A stretch of 64,000 nt of DNA from Candidatus Anammoxibacter sp. (GTDB lineage: Bacteria; Planctomycetota; Brocadiia; Brocadiales; Anammoxibacteraceae): assembly GCA_021777105.1 (NCBI GenBank), contig JAIQZQ010000031.1, positions 62,001 through 126,000 on the forward strand. The letters run 5' to 3'. The position numbers and the translations under genes were made by a program. Shown in pieces: positions 49,656 through 58,379 of this stretch; the stretch's first letter is position 1; each line of letters starts with the position of its first letter. The notes beneath the pieces were generated by a model. That model was given only the letters and a program-made list of their open reading frames with translations, had not been told where the DNA came from and searched no databases.

Positions 49656-50690
49656 ATGTCTTTTAAAAATGTTTTAGGGCAGCGGCATGCTGTTGAAACT
49701 TTTTCAAAAATACTGAAAAACGACCGTTTAGCCAATTCATATCTCTTCTTGGGCATTGACGGCATAGGGAAATCGTTCTTTGCGAAACAACTTGCAAAAA
49801 GCGTAAATTGTCAAAACGGGCAGGAGGACTCCTGCGATGAATGCCAAAGCTGCAAAAGGATCGACGCGGGAACTTCGCCGGATGTTTACCGGATAACCCT
49901 GGAAAAAGATAGGAAGCTCTTAGGCATAAAAAGCGTCAAAACGCTTCAGGATGCGGTGGCGCTAAAACCCGTGGAGTCGAAACGAAAGGTTTTTATCATT
50001 GAGGACGCAAACAAACTAACGGAAGAGGCGTCTAATTGCTTGCTAAAGACACTGGAAGAGCCTCCGCTATTTGTAATCATAATATTATTGGTCAATTCGC
50101 TGGATGCGCTGCCGGAAACAATAATTTCACGGTGCCGGGTAATCAGATTCTTCAGTTTGCCGGAAGAATCTATATTAAATCTATTGCGCGATAGCCGCCC
50201 GGACATGGAAGAATCGCTATCGTGGTTTGCGCAAGTCTCAAACGGCAGCATTGGGACGGCGCTTAGTTTAATAGACGGAAACATCTTTGAAAAAAACGAG
50301 GCTATAATAAACAGCCTCTCCAAATTAAAGCCTGAAGACAATTTTAGTTTGTCAAAAGAAATAAACGAATGGCTGACTGCCGCTAAAGGGAAAACGATTT
50401 CGCTTGAAGAGAAAAGGTTGTATTTAAAAACGATCTTAAACCTTATTTTGCATTATTACAGGGATATTTTGATCTACAAAACCCGGCCGGCCGGCGACGG
50501 CTATTATTTTAACAAGGATTGCATAGGTTTAATAGAGGCGCAAAGCGGCCTGTTTAGTATAAACTCGATTTCCGTAATAATTAATCACATCTTCAGGGCT
50601 TTTGAAGAGCTGGATGCAAATGTAAACACAAATTTGCTGATTGAAAATCTGATAACCAGAATAGCCCTGGCAAAAAAGGCATGCGCATAA
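49656..50690 (+). CDS. holB: DNA polymerase III delta-prime subunit
   Basis: A 344-residue clamp-loader subunit. It shows the start FKNVLGQRHAVETFSKILKN, a P-loop-like FLGIDGIGKSFFAKQLA, the zinc-binding cysteines in SCDECQSCKRI, VFIIEDANKLTEEASNCLLK and the SRC motif in ETIISRCRVIRF. It acts with DnaX and HolA to load the sliding clamp. Unlike E. coli HolB, the P-loop is well preserved. It stands alone on the plus strand; other clamp-loader genes are not nearby. Confidence 0.93.
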   Translation: MSFKNVLGQRHAVETFSKILKNDRLANSYLFLGIDGIGKSFFAKQLAKSVNCQNGQEDSCDECQSCKRIDAGTSPDVYRITLEKDRKLLGIKSVKTLQDAVALKPVESKRKVFIIEDANKLTEEASNCLLKTLEEPPLFVIIILLVNSLDALPETIISRCRVIRFFSLPEESILNLLRDSRPDMEESLSWFAQVSNGSIGTALSLIDGNIFEKNEAIINSLSKLKPEDNFSLSKEINEWLTAAKGKTISLEEKRLYLKTILNLILHYYRDILIYKTRPAGDGYYFNKDCIGLIEAQSGLFSINSISVIINHIFRAFEELDANVNTNLLIENLITRIALAKKACA

Positions 50691-50721
50691 TGAAAACTTA
50701 GCAGGCCGCCTGCTCTAATGA

Positions 50722-50778
50722 TAAATAAACACTTGGCTGCTTGGATGCCTTAGTGAGAATTATCCCCTGAGTGGATAA
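50722..50778. repeat. Double stem-loop repeat, family A copy 4
   Basis: A decayed copy with TAGTGAGAATTATCCCCTGA and GTGGATAA. It abuts the terminator of the trxA gene. Confidence 0.65.
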
Positions 50779-50810
50779 AAAAAAGGTTTGCTTTCTAGGG
50801 CAAACCTTTA
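50776..50810 (-). terminator. Rho-independent terminator of trxA
   Basis: On the minus strand AAAGGTTTGCC, a short loop, GGCAAACC-type complement (GCAAACCTTT) and a run of T residues. It lies about 50 bases beyond the trxA stop codon. Confidence 0.8.
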
Positions 50811-50859
50811 AATTATGTTTCAGCGTAGGGAATCCGGCGAACCGGTTTATCGAAATATT

Positions 50860-51189
50860 TTATTCCAACAACCCATCAATAACGGATTTAATGTCATTTT
50901 TTGATTTTGCGCCTACCATTCTTTCGGCTTCTTCGCCGTTTTTAAACAATATTAGCGTTGGAATTGCCGATATGCTGTATGTTGCAGGCGTATTGCGATG
51001 CGAATCGGTGTCCATTTTGCCTATTTTAACCTTGCCGCTATACTCTTCAGCCAATTCAGCAATAATAGGCCCAATTAGTTTGCAAGGTCCGCACCATTCC
51101 GCCCAAAAATCCACTAACACGAGTGTATCCGATTCAAGAACTTCCTGTTTAAAGTTATTATCTGTTAAAGCGCACACATTTCCCGCCAT
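50860..51189 (-). CDS. trxA: Thioredoxin
   Basis: A 109-residue thioredoxin with the redox motif WCGPC (C33, C36) in VDFWAEWCGPCK and the cis-Pro segment SAIPTLILFKNGE. GGAGGA precedes the ATG. It lies 142 bases downstream of the ferredoxin-thioredoxin reductase gene on the same strand, so it is probably reduced with electrons from ferredoxin. An intrinsic terminator follows. Confidence 0.95.
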   Translation of the reverse strand: MAGNVCALTDNNFKQEVLESDTLVLVDFWAEWCGPCKLIGPIIAELAEEYSGKVKIGKMDTDSHRNTPATYSISAIPTLILFKNGEEAERMVGAKSKNDIKSVIDGLLE

Positions 51190-51331
51190 TTTTTTCCTCC
51201 GGTTAGCCTTAAAATATTAACAATCTTGTGAATTGATAAAAATAAATATAGCGGCATAAACTTGCCGTACTTATCCATATGCTTAAAATAAATCAGTTTT
51301 CATATTCAAAAATCCATAACTTTTCGCTGTG

Positions 51332-51610
51332 TTATGATTCAGCGGCCACAAATAGATCACAATGGCACTTGCCGTCATCCCTAACTTCATCCTCATGGTA
51401 CTCGCAAGGGCAAATAATTTTGTCGTCTTTTTCAGCATCGCCGGATACAATTCTGCACGGGCAGTATTCCTTCCCATACTTATTGTTCCTGGCAATAAGC
51501 CCTTTAATCACTTTTGCCACCGTCGATTCGTTTGGATTTAAAATGAAAGGTTTGTTTTCAACATATTTTTCAAGCCTCTCTCTTATAACACTTGCCTCAG
51601 TATTTTCCAT
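51332..51610 (-). CDS. ftrB: Ferredoxin-thioredoxin reductase catalytic subunit
   Basis: A 92-residue FTR beta chain. The six ligand and redox cysteines are in the expected CPC, CPC and CHC motifs: C50/C52 in EYCPCRI, C67/C69 in IICPCEY and C82/C84 in GKCHCDLF. It uses a [4Fe-4S] cluster to pass electrons from ferredoxin to thioredoxin. A variable alpha chain, needed in chloroplast FTR, is not present, as in many anaerobes. GGAG stands eight bases before the ATG. Downstream trxA completes the pathway. Confidence 0.92.
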   Translation of the reverse strand: MENTEASVIRERLEKYVENKPFILNPNESTVAKVIKGLIARNNKYGKEYCPCRIVSGDAEKDDKIICPCEYHEDEVRDDGKCHCDLFVAAES

Positions 51611-51805
51611 AACACCGCTCCGTTTTTTTCAGCCAGGCCCTTTATGTTCCGGTTTTCCTTAATTTTAGCCAGAATTTAGAGAAATTTCGGCTAAAAACGA
51701 TGAAAAAACAGGTTTATACGCGAACGTAATACTTATTAATTAAAAAAAAGGGGTTTACTATAATTCTTAGTATATGGCCAACTATGGTCAAAAATATAAA
51801 TATAA

Positions 51806-51858
51806 TGAACACTGAGCAGCTTGTCTGCTCTAGTGAGAATTATGCCCCTGGGGGGCGA
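51806..51858. repeat. Double stem-loop repeat, family A copy 5
   Basis: TGAACACT, hairpin GAGCAG-CTTGT-CTGCTC, TAGTGAGAA, hairpin GCCCC-TGG-GGGGC. It is followed almost directly by copy 6. Confidence 0.85.
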
Positions 51859-51860
51859 AA

Positions 51861-51912
51861 TGAACACTGGGCAGCTTGTCCGCCCTAGTGAAAATTATCC
51901 TCAAAGGGGATA
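51861..51912. repeat. Double stem-loop repeat, family A copy 6
   Basis: TGAACACT, GGGCAG-CTTGT-CCGCCC, TAGTGAAAA, then TATCCTCAAAGGGGATA. A direct tandem of copy 5, with changes in both arms of the first stem. Confidence 0.85.
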
Positions 51913-52012
51913 TTTTAGAATAATAATTTGTATAATTCTATATATTAATAGATTTAATTTGCAAGAAAAATATAATATATATATATTCTTATGATTACGC
52001 TTTTTCAGGCAA

Positions 52013-52190
52013 AGGGCTTGATCAAAAATAAATTGAGGTTTTAACTTTCATCTTCAAACCGTCTTTGCCGGGTCTTCAATAGCCAAATCCTTAACGTAGA
52101 GGCTTTGCATTCGGTTCGGCTCAATCAGATTGAACAAATTCGGCATAAATCTAAAAGCTCTAAGCCACAGGTTATTTTTGGCAGAGCCTT
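52013..52190. mobile_element. Old full-length copy of the 2357-type MITE
   Basis: Aligns end to end with the reverse complement of 2357-2537: AGGGCTTGA at one end, TCTTCAA, CTTTGCC and GTCTTCAAT in the middle, then CAATCAGATTGAACAAATTC, and GGCAGAGCCTT at the other end. The ends have diverged and no target duplication remains. It lies about 70 bases before purM. Confidence 0.75.
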
Positions 52191-52257
52191 AAACGGAAAT
52201 ACCGCCAACATTTAAAACTTTAAAATCTTTTATAGGGAGCGCATTGCGGGTTTTAAT

Positions 52258-53319
52258 ATGAAAAAAATAAATTATAAGGACGCAGGTGTTGATATAGAAA
52301 AAAAGGCCAAATTTGTCGGCGATATTTATGAAGACGCGAAAACAACATTTGGCCCGCAAGTAATTGAAAACCCTAACGGTTTCGGCGGACTGTTTGCGCT
52401 AAACTGCAAAACGCCTTCATTTACACGCGATTACAAAGACCCAGTGCTTGTCTCAGGCACCGACGGGGTGGGCACAAAGCTAAAAATCGCGTTTATGATG
52501 GATAAACACGACACTATCGGCATAGATTTGGTTGCCATGTGCGTTAACGACATACTTGTTCTGGGCGCGGAAATACTTTTCTTCCTTGATTATCTGGCAA
52601 GCAGCAGCATTATGCCTGATAAATCGCGGGAAATAATTAAAGGCATTACTAATGGGTGCCGTCAATCCGAATGCGCGCTTTTAGGGGGAGAAACCCCTGA
52701 ACTGCCCGGATTTTACAAAAAGAACGAATACGACCTGGCCGGCTTTGCCGTGGGCGTTGTTGAAAGAAAAAAGCTTATTAACGGCAAGAATATAAAACCG
52801 GGAGATGTTGTTATAGGCCTGCAATCCAGCGGGTTGCACAGCAACGGATACTCCCTTGTTAGGGAGGTTTTGCTTAAAGAGGCTAAATTATCTTTAAAAC
52901 AAAATATTGACGGGCTAAAAACAACGCTGGGCGAAGAGTTATTGAAACCGACAAAAATATACGTCGGCGCAATACATAACATCTTAAATAAGCATAAATC
53001 TAAAAACATTCTGAAAGGGATTGCGCACATAACCGGAGGTGGGTTAGTTGAAAATATACCCAGAATACTGCCTAAAAATTGTTCCGTAAACCTGAATAAG
53101 GGTAGTTGGCCTGTGCCGGAAATCTTTAATATTGTTAAAAAACACGGCAATATCAGCGCAAAAGAGATGTATCGTGTATTTAATATGGGGTTGGGAATGA
53201 CGCTAATAGTTGCAAAATCAAACGCAGGCTCTGTTATGAAAGAGCTAAAGCTTTACGGTGAAGAAGGAATAGTTGTGGGCGAAGTGGTCGCCGGAGATGG
53301 AACAACACGCATAATATAG
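52258..53319 (+). CDS. purM: Phosphoribosylformylglycinamidine cyclo-ligase
   Basis: A 353-residue PurM (AIR synthase), which closes the imidazole ring in purine synthesis using ATP. It shows the start MKKINYKDAGVDIEKKAKFV, LVSGTDGVGTKLKIA, DLVAMCVNDILVLGAEILFF, ALLGGETPELPGFY and HITGGGLVENIPRIL. It stands alone on the plus strand between two repeat-rich gaps. The ribosome site is weak (GGGAG well upstream). Confidence 0.96.
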   Translation: MKKINYKDAGVDIEKKAKFVGDIYEDAKTTFGPQVIENPNGFGGLFALNCKTPSFTRDYKDPVLVSGTDGVGTKLKIAFMMDKHDTIGIDLVAMCVNDILVLGAEILFFLDYLASSSIMPDKSREIIKGITNGCRQSECALLGGETPELPGFYKKNEYDLAGFAVGVVERKKLINGKNIKPGDVVIGLQSSGLHSNGYSLVREVLLKEAKLSLKQNIDGLKTTLGEELLKPTKIYVGAIHNILNKHKSKNILKGIAHITGGGLVENIPRILPKNCSVNLNKGSWPVPEIFNIVKKHGNISAKEMYRVFNMGLGMTLIVAKSNAGSVMKELKLYGEEGIVVGEVVAGDGTTRII

Positions 53320-53358
53320 GCTCGCTAAAGCCGATGATAATGTCTTTTTGGAAAACTC

Positions 53359-54096
53359 TTAAACAATGGTCACGTCAGCATGCTCGGACGAAACATCCTT
53401 TTTTATAAGCCCAAACAATCCGCATACAATGATGTACGCGCTTAAGCTTATTGAAAGCGCCAACCTTGGATTTATAGCAAACAGGATAATTGAAACACCG
53501 ATTTCAAGGCCAAAAGGAAATATGCCCTGTTGTTTTATGCTGATTTTTGACATTATATTATAAAACCTCAGTTTGCTAACCATCAAGAGGCCCAAAAGAA
53601 ACGTAACCACCGGAATCACAATCAACAGAGCTGTTATACCGTGGCTTCCGTGGATGTAATTGTGAAGCAAGGCAAGTTGGGCTATAGTGCCTCCGGCTAT
53701 AGTTGAGGGCAGTCCTGTATAGAATTTAAGCGGTTTGCTTTTGTCGTTTTCAATAACATTGAACTTTGCCAGCCTGATCGCGGCGCAGGCAAGGTAAAAA
53801 AAACACGTTATCCATACTATAATTTGATATGTGTCTTTGCATAATTGCCCCACCATGATAACCGGGGCAACGCCAAAAACAACCAAATCAATTAAGGAGT
53901 CAAGCTGCGCGCCAAACTGGCTGTCTGTTTTTGTTAATCTAGCCAGCTTGCCGTCTAAGGAATCAAGTATCATTGAAAGCACAATCAGCCAGCCGGCAAG
54001 GTCAAAATTGCCTCCAATTGAGCACAAAATACTCAAGAAACCACAGCATAGACTTGATAAGCTTGCTGTTGCAGGTAGAGATTTCTTTATATTCAA
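53359..54096 (-). CDS. pssA: CDP-diacylglycerol-serine O-phosphatidyltransferase
   Basis: A 245-residue membrane protein with the CDP-alcohol phosphatidyltransferase motif DGKLARLTKTDSQFGAQLDS (DGxxAR...G...D...D, near residue 50). About eight membrane helices follow. It makes phosphatidylserine from CDP-diacylglycerol and serine; PssA is the best match among relatives by N-terminal pattern (LPATASLSSLCCGF). No ATG is available. A TTG at 54096 is preferred because AAAGGA lies eight bases upstream; a TTG at 54102 would be too close to that site. Confidence 0.85.
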   Translation of the reverse strand: MNIKKSLPATASLSSLCCGFLSILCSIGGNFDLAGWLIVLSMILDSLDGKLARLTKTDSQFGAQLDSLIDLVVFGVAPVIMVGQLCKDTYQIIVWITCFFYLACAAIRLAKFNVIENDKSKPLKFYTGLPSTIAGGTIAQLALLHNYIHGSHGITALLIVIPVVTFLLGLLMVSKLRFYNIMSKISIKQQGIFPFGLEIGVSIILFAINPRLALSISLSAYIIVCGLFGLIKKDVSSEHADVTIV

Positions 54097-54315
54097 CGAC
54101 AAAATCCTTTTTTTTAGACACTGGTTGCGCCATAATACGCCGCTAATCGCGAAAAATCCGCGGTATTTGAGCCTTCAAATCAACGTCTAAATTTTTGACG
54201 AAAATATGTAGGCGATATTATAGCAAATAAAAGCTTGATAAAATCTTGCGGTGTAAAGATTATATACAGATTTAATCGAAGCCGCAACATTAAAACTTTT
54301 AATGAGTTTTTTTTC

Positions 54316-54344
54316 TTGACAGAAATAAATTCTTGTGATAATCT
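54316..54344 (+). promoter_or_regulatory. Likely promoter of the aquaporin gene
   Basis: TTGACA, 17 bases, TAATCT. It lies about 285 bases upstream of the aquaporin ATG, implying a long 5' leader. Confidence 0.55.
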
Positions 54345-54629
54345 TGTCAGGTCTAAAATCTCCTCCTTAGTACTATCTAGCACGACAAGTACTATATTAT
54401 GTATAGGAGCTTGTTATTATATTGATTAAAAATCATAAGGCAAATAGAAAATTTTTATTAATTGATTATTGTTTTTTTGCGAAAGGAGGTGGTAATTAAT
54501 TTACCATAGGGGAAAAGTTGTGTTAATTGTATTAAGTTGTGCCGCTAATTTGCATGCTTTGCTTAAAAAAATACAAAATTAATAATGTAAATTTTAAAAA
54601 TAATAGGATTTCTGGTATAGGAGAAGATT
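54345..54629 (+). other. Long 5' leader with an orphan ribosome-binding site
   Basis: AAAGGAGGTG at about 54481-54490 is a perfect Shine-Dalgarno sequence, but no normal gene follows. The GTG in it opens a seven-codon frame that ends at TAG. Right after it, TGGTAA and TTTACCA can pair and hide the site. About 120 bases later the aquaporin begins with its own ribosome site. It could be a leader peptide or regulatory element. Confidence 0.35.
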
Positions 54630-55316
54630 ATGGGTGCATATAGAAAATATGTTTCAGAGTTTTTAGGAACGTTTGCTTTGATTTTTATTGGGGCCGGAAG
54701 CGCGTGCGCTAACTACAATTTAGGCCAGTCCGGCGGACAGGGATTAGGCCTTTTAGGCATAGCTCTCGCGTTTGGTTTCGCTGTTGTCGCGATTGTTTAT
54801 TCATTGGGTTACATTTCAGGTTCGCATATTAACCCGGCAATCACGGTTTCAATGGTCGTCACCAATAGAATGGACGCTCAAACAGGTTTTATGTATATTG
54901 TTTCACAATTAGGCGGCGCGGCTTTTGCCGGTTATTTATTAAAGACACTATTCCCGGCGGCGATAGCCATTAATTTCGGCACATGCGGCCTTGGATCGGG
55001 CGTTTCGATCATGCAGGGAATTATAATGGAAGTTATTGTAACTTTCTTATTGGTATTCGTAGTATACGCTACGGTTATTGACAAACGCGCAACAGCAACT
55101 CTTGCCGGTCTGGCTATTGGTTTGGTTGTTGTGTTAGGCGTAATTGTCGGCGGCACTGTAAGCGGCGGTTCAATGAACCCGGCTGTTGTTTTTGGCCCTG
55201 CTTTGGCTTCAGGACATTTTGACAATCACTATGTTTGGTGGCTTGGCCCTATTGCAGGCGGTGTTTTGGCCGGCATAGTATATGAAAATTTCTTTGCGGA
55301 AAGCAAAAAGAAATAA
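54630..55316 (+). CDS. MIP-family aquaporin, plant-TIP-like
   Basis: A 228-residue membrane channel with six helices and both NPA boxes: SGSHINPAITVSMV near residue 70 and SGGSMNPAVVFGPALASG near 185. Most bacterial aquaporins have Arg right after the second NPA (the selectivity-filter Arg); here it is Val. Val at this place, and the phrase SMNPAVxFGPA, are typical of plant tonoplast (TIP) channels, which pass water, ammonia or peroxide. GGAGAAG precedes the ATG. A terminator follows directly. Substrate is therefore uncertain. Confidence 0.9.
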   Translation: MGAYRKYVSEFLGTFALIFIGAGSACANYNLGQSGGQGLGLLGIALAFGFAVVAIVYSLGYISGSHINPAITVSMVVTNRMDAQTGFMYIVSQLGGAAFAGYLLKTLFPAAIAINFGTCGLGSGVSIMQGIIMEVIVTFLLVFVVYATVIDKRATATLAGLAIGLVVVLGVIVGGTVSGGSMNPAVVFGPALASGHFDNHYVWWLGPIAGGVLAGIVYENFFAESKKK

Positions 55317-55340
55317 TAGCTAAATTTAGCTTGGTTTTAC

Positions 55341-55386
55341 AAAAGGCGGGATAAACATTTTTTAATGTTTTCCCGCCTTTTTTTAT
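55341..55386 (+). terminator. Bidirectional intrinsic terminator
   Basis: AAAGGCGGGA and TCCCGCCTTT form the base of a long stem that continues through AAACATT/AATGTT. A T-run follows on the plus strand (TTTTTTTATT), and TTTTGT on the minus strand. It serves the aquaporin gene and the convergent phosphofructokinase gene, whose stop codon lies in the T-run. Confidence 0.85.
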
Positions 55387-56621
55387 TTGGCTAAATGTTT
55401 AAATTGTTCGGTAAAATCCTCTTCGCTCACGTTGGCTGCTTTTGCCAAGCCGGCCAGAACCTTCTTCTCTTCAAAATCTCTCTTGCGCAACCTTATCATG
55501 TACTCGCGTGCGACTTCATATGATTCAGTCTCAACGTCAACCAACCTGATCTTTGTTTTTCCAGTCATAGGGTCAATAGCGTCCTTAAAGTATAAGGGCT
55601 CGATTTTACCGCCTACAAGAGTGACCATGGCGCCGGTTAGGCCGTTAATCAAGACGTAACCCAAGTCCCTTGTGTACTCTTTGTCAAATGGTATTGGCGG
55701 CGCGCACCTTAATTCATACCCTATATCCTTATCAATAATAGTGATATTAATTCCCCGCTCCTTTAACCGTCTTTTCACTTCATTTTTCAGAATCTTTCCC
55801 AAATCTACTTCCGAGAGCCTTACATTGCCGTGTTCATCTAATTCAACATCTTTAAGGTCTTTCAACTCGGATTCGTCGAATTTCAAAGCAAGCCCTTCCG
55901 CCAGCACTACAACTCCATAATCTTTGTCCATAGAGATTCTTTTAATAATACTCCCTTCGATAATGTCGCATACCGAGGAGAGACTTATCTTCTCGCTTTC
56001 AAATTCTTCCGGTATAATCGCCAATGTCGCGCCGGCGGCCTTGCATATTCCTATAGTAAGGTGCCCGGCCTTGCGTCCCATGGTTATAAGAAAATACCAA
56101 CGCCCCGTGGTTTTGGAATCTTCCATGATGTTTCTCACAATATTCACACCGATATGCCTGGCCGTTTGAAAACCAAAAGTGGACAACCTGTTCGGCAACG
56201 GAAGGTCGTTGTCAATTGTTTTTGGAACGTGGACAATCTTTAGCTCTCTATCTATCAGTTTCGCCAATTCGCTGGCAGTGTAAAGAGTGTCGTCTCCGCC
56301 GATTGTCAACAAATAGTCAATTTCAAGCTCATGAAACGCTTTTACAATATTGGCCATTTTTTCAGGGTCTTTAGTGGGGTTTTCTCTTGATGTCCTTAAT
56401 ATTGAACCGCCGTTAAAATGTATCCGGCTAACATCTTTTACTTCAAGCTCTATAACCTTTGACTTTTCTCCCCTGGCTAACCATTTATACCCATCTATAA
56501 TCCCAACAACCTTGCAATCATTTTCTATCGCCTCAATGGTGGCTGAACTAATAATTCCGTTAATTCCGGGAGCCGGTCCGCCCCCTACTAATATCGCTAA
56601 AGTTTTCTGATTCTTGCTCAT
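55383..56621 (-). CDS. Pyrophosphate-type 6-phosphofructokinase
   Basis: A 412-residue phosphofructokinase family enzyme. It begins with the GGGPAPGIN loop. At positions 108-111 it has GGDD rather than GGDG, and at 133-139 PKTIDND rather than PGTIDND. Asp and Lys at these sites define the pyrophosphate-dependent forms. It should interconvert fructose 6-phosphate and the 1,6-bisphosphate with PPi, a reversible energy-saving step in anaerobes. AGGA precedes the ATG. It follows guaB by 75 bases on the same strand. Confidence 0.9.
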   Translation of the reverse strand: MSKNQKTLAILVGGGPAPGINGIISSATIEAIENDCKVVGIIDGYKWLARGEKSKVIELEVKDVSRIHFNGGSILRTSRENPTKDPEKMANIVKAFHELEIDYLLTIGGDDTLYTASELAKLIDRELKIVHVPKTIDNDLPLPNRLSTFGFQTARHIGVNIVRNIMEDSKTTGRWYFLITMGRKAGHLTIGICKAAGATLAIIPEEFESEKISLSSVCDIIEGSIIKRISMDKDYGVVVLAEGLALKFDESELKDLKDVELDEHGNVRLSEVDLGKILKNEVKRRLKERGINITIIDKDIGYELRCAPPIPFDKEYTRDLGYVLINGLTGAMVTLVGGKIEPLYFKDAIDPMTGKTKIRLVDVETESYEVAREYMIRLRKRDFEEKKVLAGLAKAANVSEEDFTEQFKHLAK

Positions 56622-56696
56622 TTTTTATCCTGAAAAATTTAAAAGCCTTCTTTTAAACAATTGTATAATTAACCGCTTATTTAGAGAGCGGCGCGT

Positions 56697-58223
56697 TTAT
56701 TTTGCGCTTGTAGTCTTTGACTGTAGCATGCCGAAAGTGGGGTCGGTAAACGCCTGCAGGCTATGCACCGTGCCCTCGCGCTGCGCCGAAGGAGACCTTG
56801 CCTCAAAACAAAGCGTCCCGTTATACAGCGAATCATGCAGGCCGCTTACATTTTGGCAGCCCAAACATTGCATCGCGTGGCAAAGCCCCTGTATCAAATA
56901 TGGAATAAATTGTAGAATTGACCCCTTGTCTATCACGGCGCCTGAAACGCCCTGGGCAAACTTTATCCGCTCCTTGTCTGAAAAATACCGTTTGCCACCG
57001 CCTTTTTCCATGGCTTCAGGCGAAGCCATGCCTCGGTATTTTTTCAGGCGGACGCTATCCTTGTAATAATATTCACCCGGAGCTTCGCTTGTGCCGGCAA
57101 GCAACGACCCCATCATCACAGCCCCGGCCCCCAACGACAAAGCCTTGGTAATGTGTCCGATATTCGCAATCCCGCCATCGGCTATAATCGGCACGCCGGC
57201 GTATTCCCGCGCAAATTTAGCGCAATTGTAAACAGCCGTTCCCTGGGCGCGGCCAACGGCAATAGTCTCCTGTGTAATGCATATTGAGCCGGACCCCATT
57301 CCAACGCGCAAACAATCAGCTCCCGCGTCAATTAGCGATTTGCACTGCGCCTGTGTAACCACATTGCCCGCAACGACTTGCAAATCAGGATATTTATTCT
57401 TAATATACTTAATCAGATTTATCTGAAATATAGAATTGCCCTGCGATGAGTCAATCACTATAACATCCACCCCGGCTTTGACAAGCTCGGCCAGACGCTC
57501 CTTATCCTCTTCTTTTGTGGATATCGACGCGCCGACAAGCAGCTGCTTCTCCTTGTTTTTAGAAGCAAGCGGAAAATCTTCGTTTTTCAACAAATCATTT
57601 AAACTCATTAAAGACACCAAACGGCCCTTTTCGTCAACAACCGGCAATTTCCCTTTTTTGCTGTCTTTTAATATTTTGTTTCCCTCGGCAAGGGTTATGC
57701 CTGCCCGCGCGGTAACCAGATCGCTCGTCATCACCTGGGATAATTTCACGCTACGGTCTTCCTCAAAAGCAATATCGCGTCTGGTTACAATGCCGATCAA
57801 TTTCGCGTAAAGCTTGCCGTTTTCAGTGATTGGAATGCCTGAAAAACCATAAGACTCCTTCAGCTTGTAAACATCGCCAATTGTGTTGTCAGGCCCCAGA
57901 ACCACCGGATCGGTTATAAATCCATTTTCAAAACGCTTGACCTTGTTTATTTCACCAACCTGCTCTTCTATCTCATTATTATAATGTATAATGCCTATGC
58001 CGCCCAACAACGCCATATAAATAGCCATCTTCGCCTCGGTTACCGTGTCCATCGGAGAGCTGACAAACGGCCTTTTTATGGTCAAACCTTTGGTTAACTG
58101 AGTTTCCAAAGTTACTTCATCTATATTAAAGTCAATATAACCGGGAAGAAGAATAAAATCGTCATAAGTTATACCCACATCATTTTTAAAAAACGATTTT
58201 GCGTCAGTATTGTTAAGTTCCAT
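56697..58223 (-). CDS. guaB: IMP dehydrogenase, eukaryote-like form
   Basis: A 508-residue IMP dehydrogenase that oxidises IMP to XMP for guanine nucleotide synthesis. It has the barrel core with two CBS domains at about 105-220. The active-site loop reads [12 protein letters not shown] with the catalytic Cys, followed by [39 protein letters not shown] and [14 protein letters not shown]. These phrases, and the start [12 protein letters not shown], match mammalian IMPDH far better than E. coli GuaB (GPGSICTT). The length is also nearer to the animal enzyme (514) than to most bacterial ones. AGGT stands before the ATG. Horizontal origin is possible. Confidence 0.95.
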   Translation of the reverse strand: MELNNTDAKSFFKNDVGITYDDFILLPGYIDFNIDEVTLETQLTKGLTIKRPFVSSPMDTVTEAKMAIYMALLGGIGIIHYNNEIEEQVGEINKVKRFENGFITDPVVLGPDNTIGDVYKLKESYGFSGIPITENGKLYAKLIGIVTRRDIAFEEDRSVKLSQVMTSDLVTARAGITLAEGNKILKDSKKGKLPVVDEKGRLVSLMSLNDLLKNEDFPLASKNKEKQLLVGASISTKEEDKERLAELVKAGVDVIVIDSSQGNSIFQINLIKYIKNKYPDLQVVAGNVVTQAQCKSLIDAGADCLRVGMGSGSICITQETIAVGRAQGTAVYNCAKFAREYAGVPIIADGGIANIGHITKALSLGAGAVMMGSLLAGTSEAPGEYYYKDSVRLKKYRGMASPEAMEKGGGKRYFSDKERIKFAQGVSGAVIDKGSILQFIPYLIQGLCHAMQCLGCQNVSGLHDSLYNGTLCFEARSPSAQREGTVHSLQAFTDPTFGMLQSKTTSAK

Positions 58224-58270
58224 ATTGAACCTGCCCTTTCAATTTAGAAAACTATTTGGATAATTGAGGT

Positions 58271-58324
58271 TTATCCCCTCCGGGGATAATTCTCACTAAA
58301 GCAGACTAGCCGCTCAGTGTTCAT
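58271..58324. repeat. Double stem-loop repeat, family A copy 7
   Basis: TTATCCCC-TCC-GGGGATAA, TCTCACTA, then the stem corresponding to GAGCGG/CTGCTT with wobble pairs, and AGTGTTCA. It sits in the guaB-priA gap. Confidence 0.8.
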
Positions 58325-58379
58325 TATGTATGATAGTTTTTCGGCGTTTAATTCTATATTTTGTATTTAAAACCCGCAT

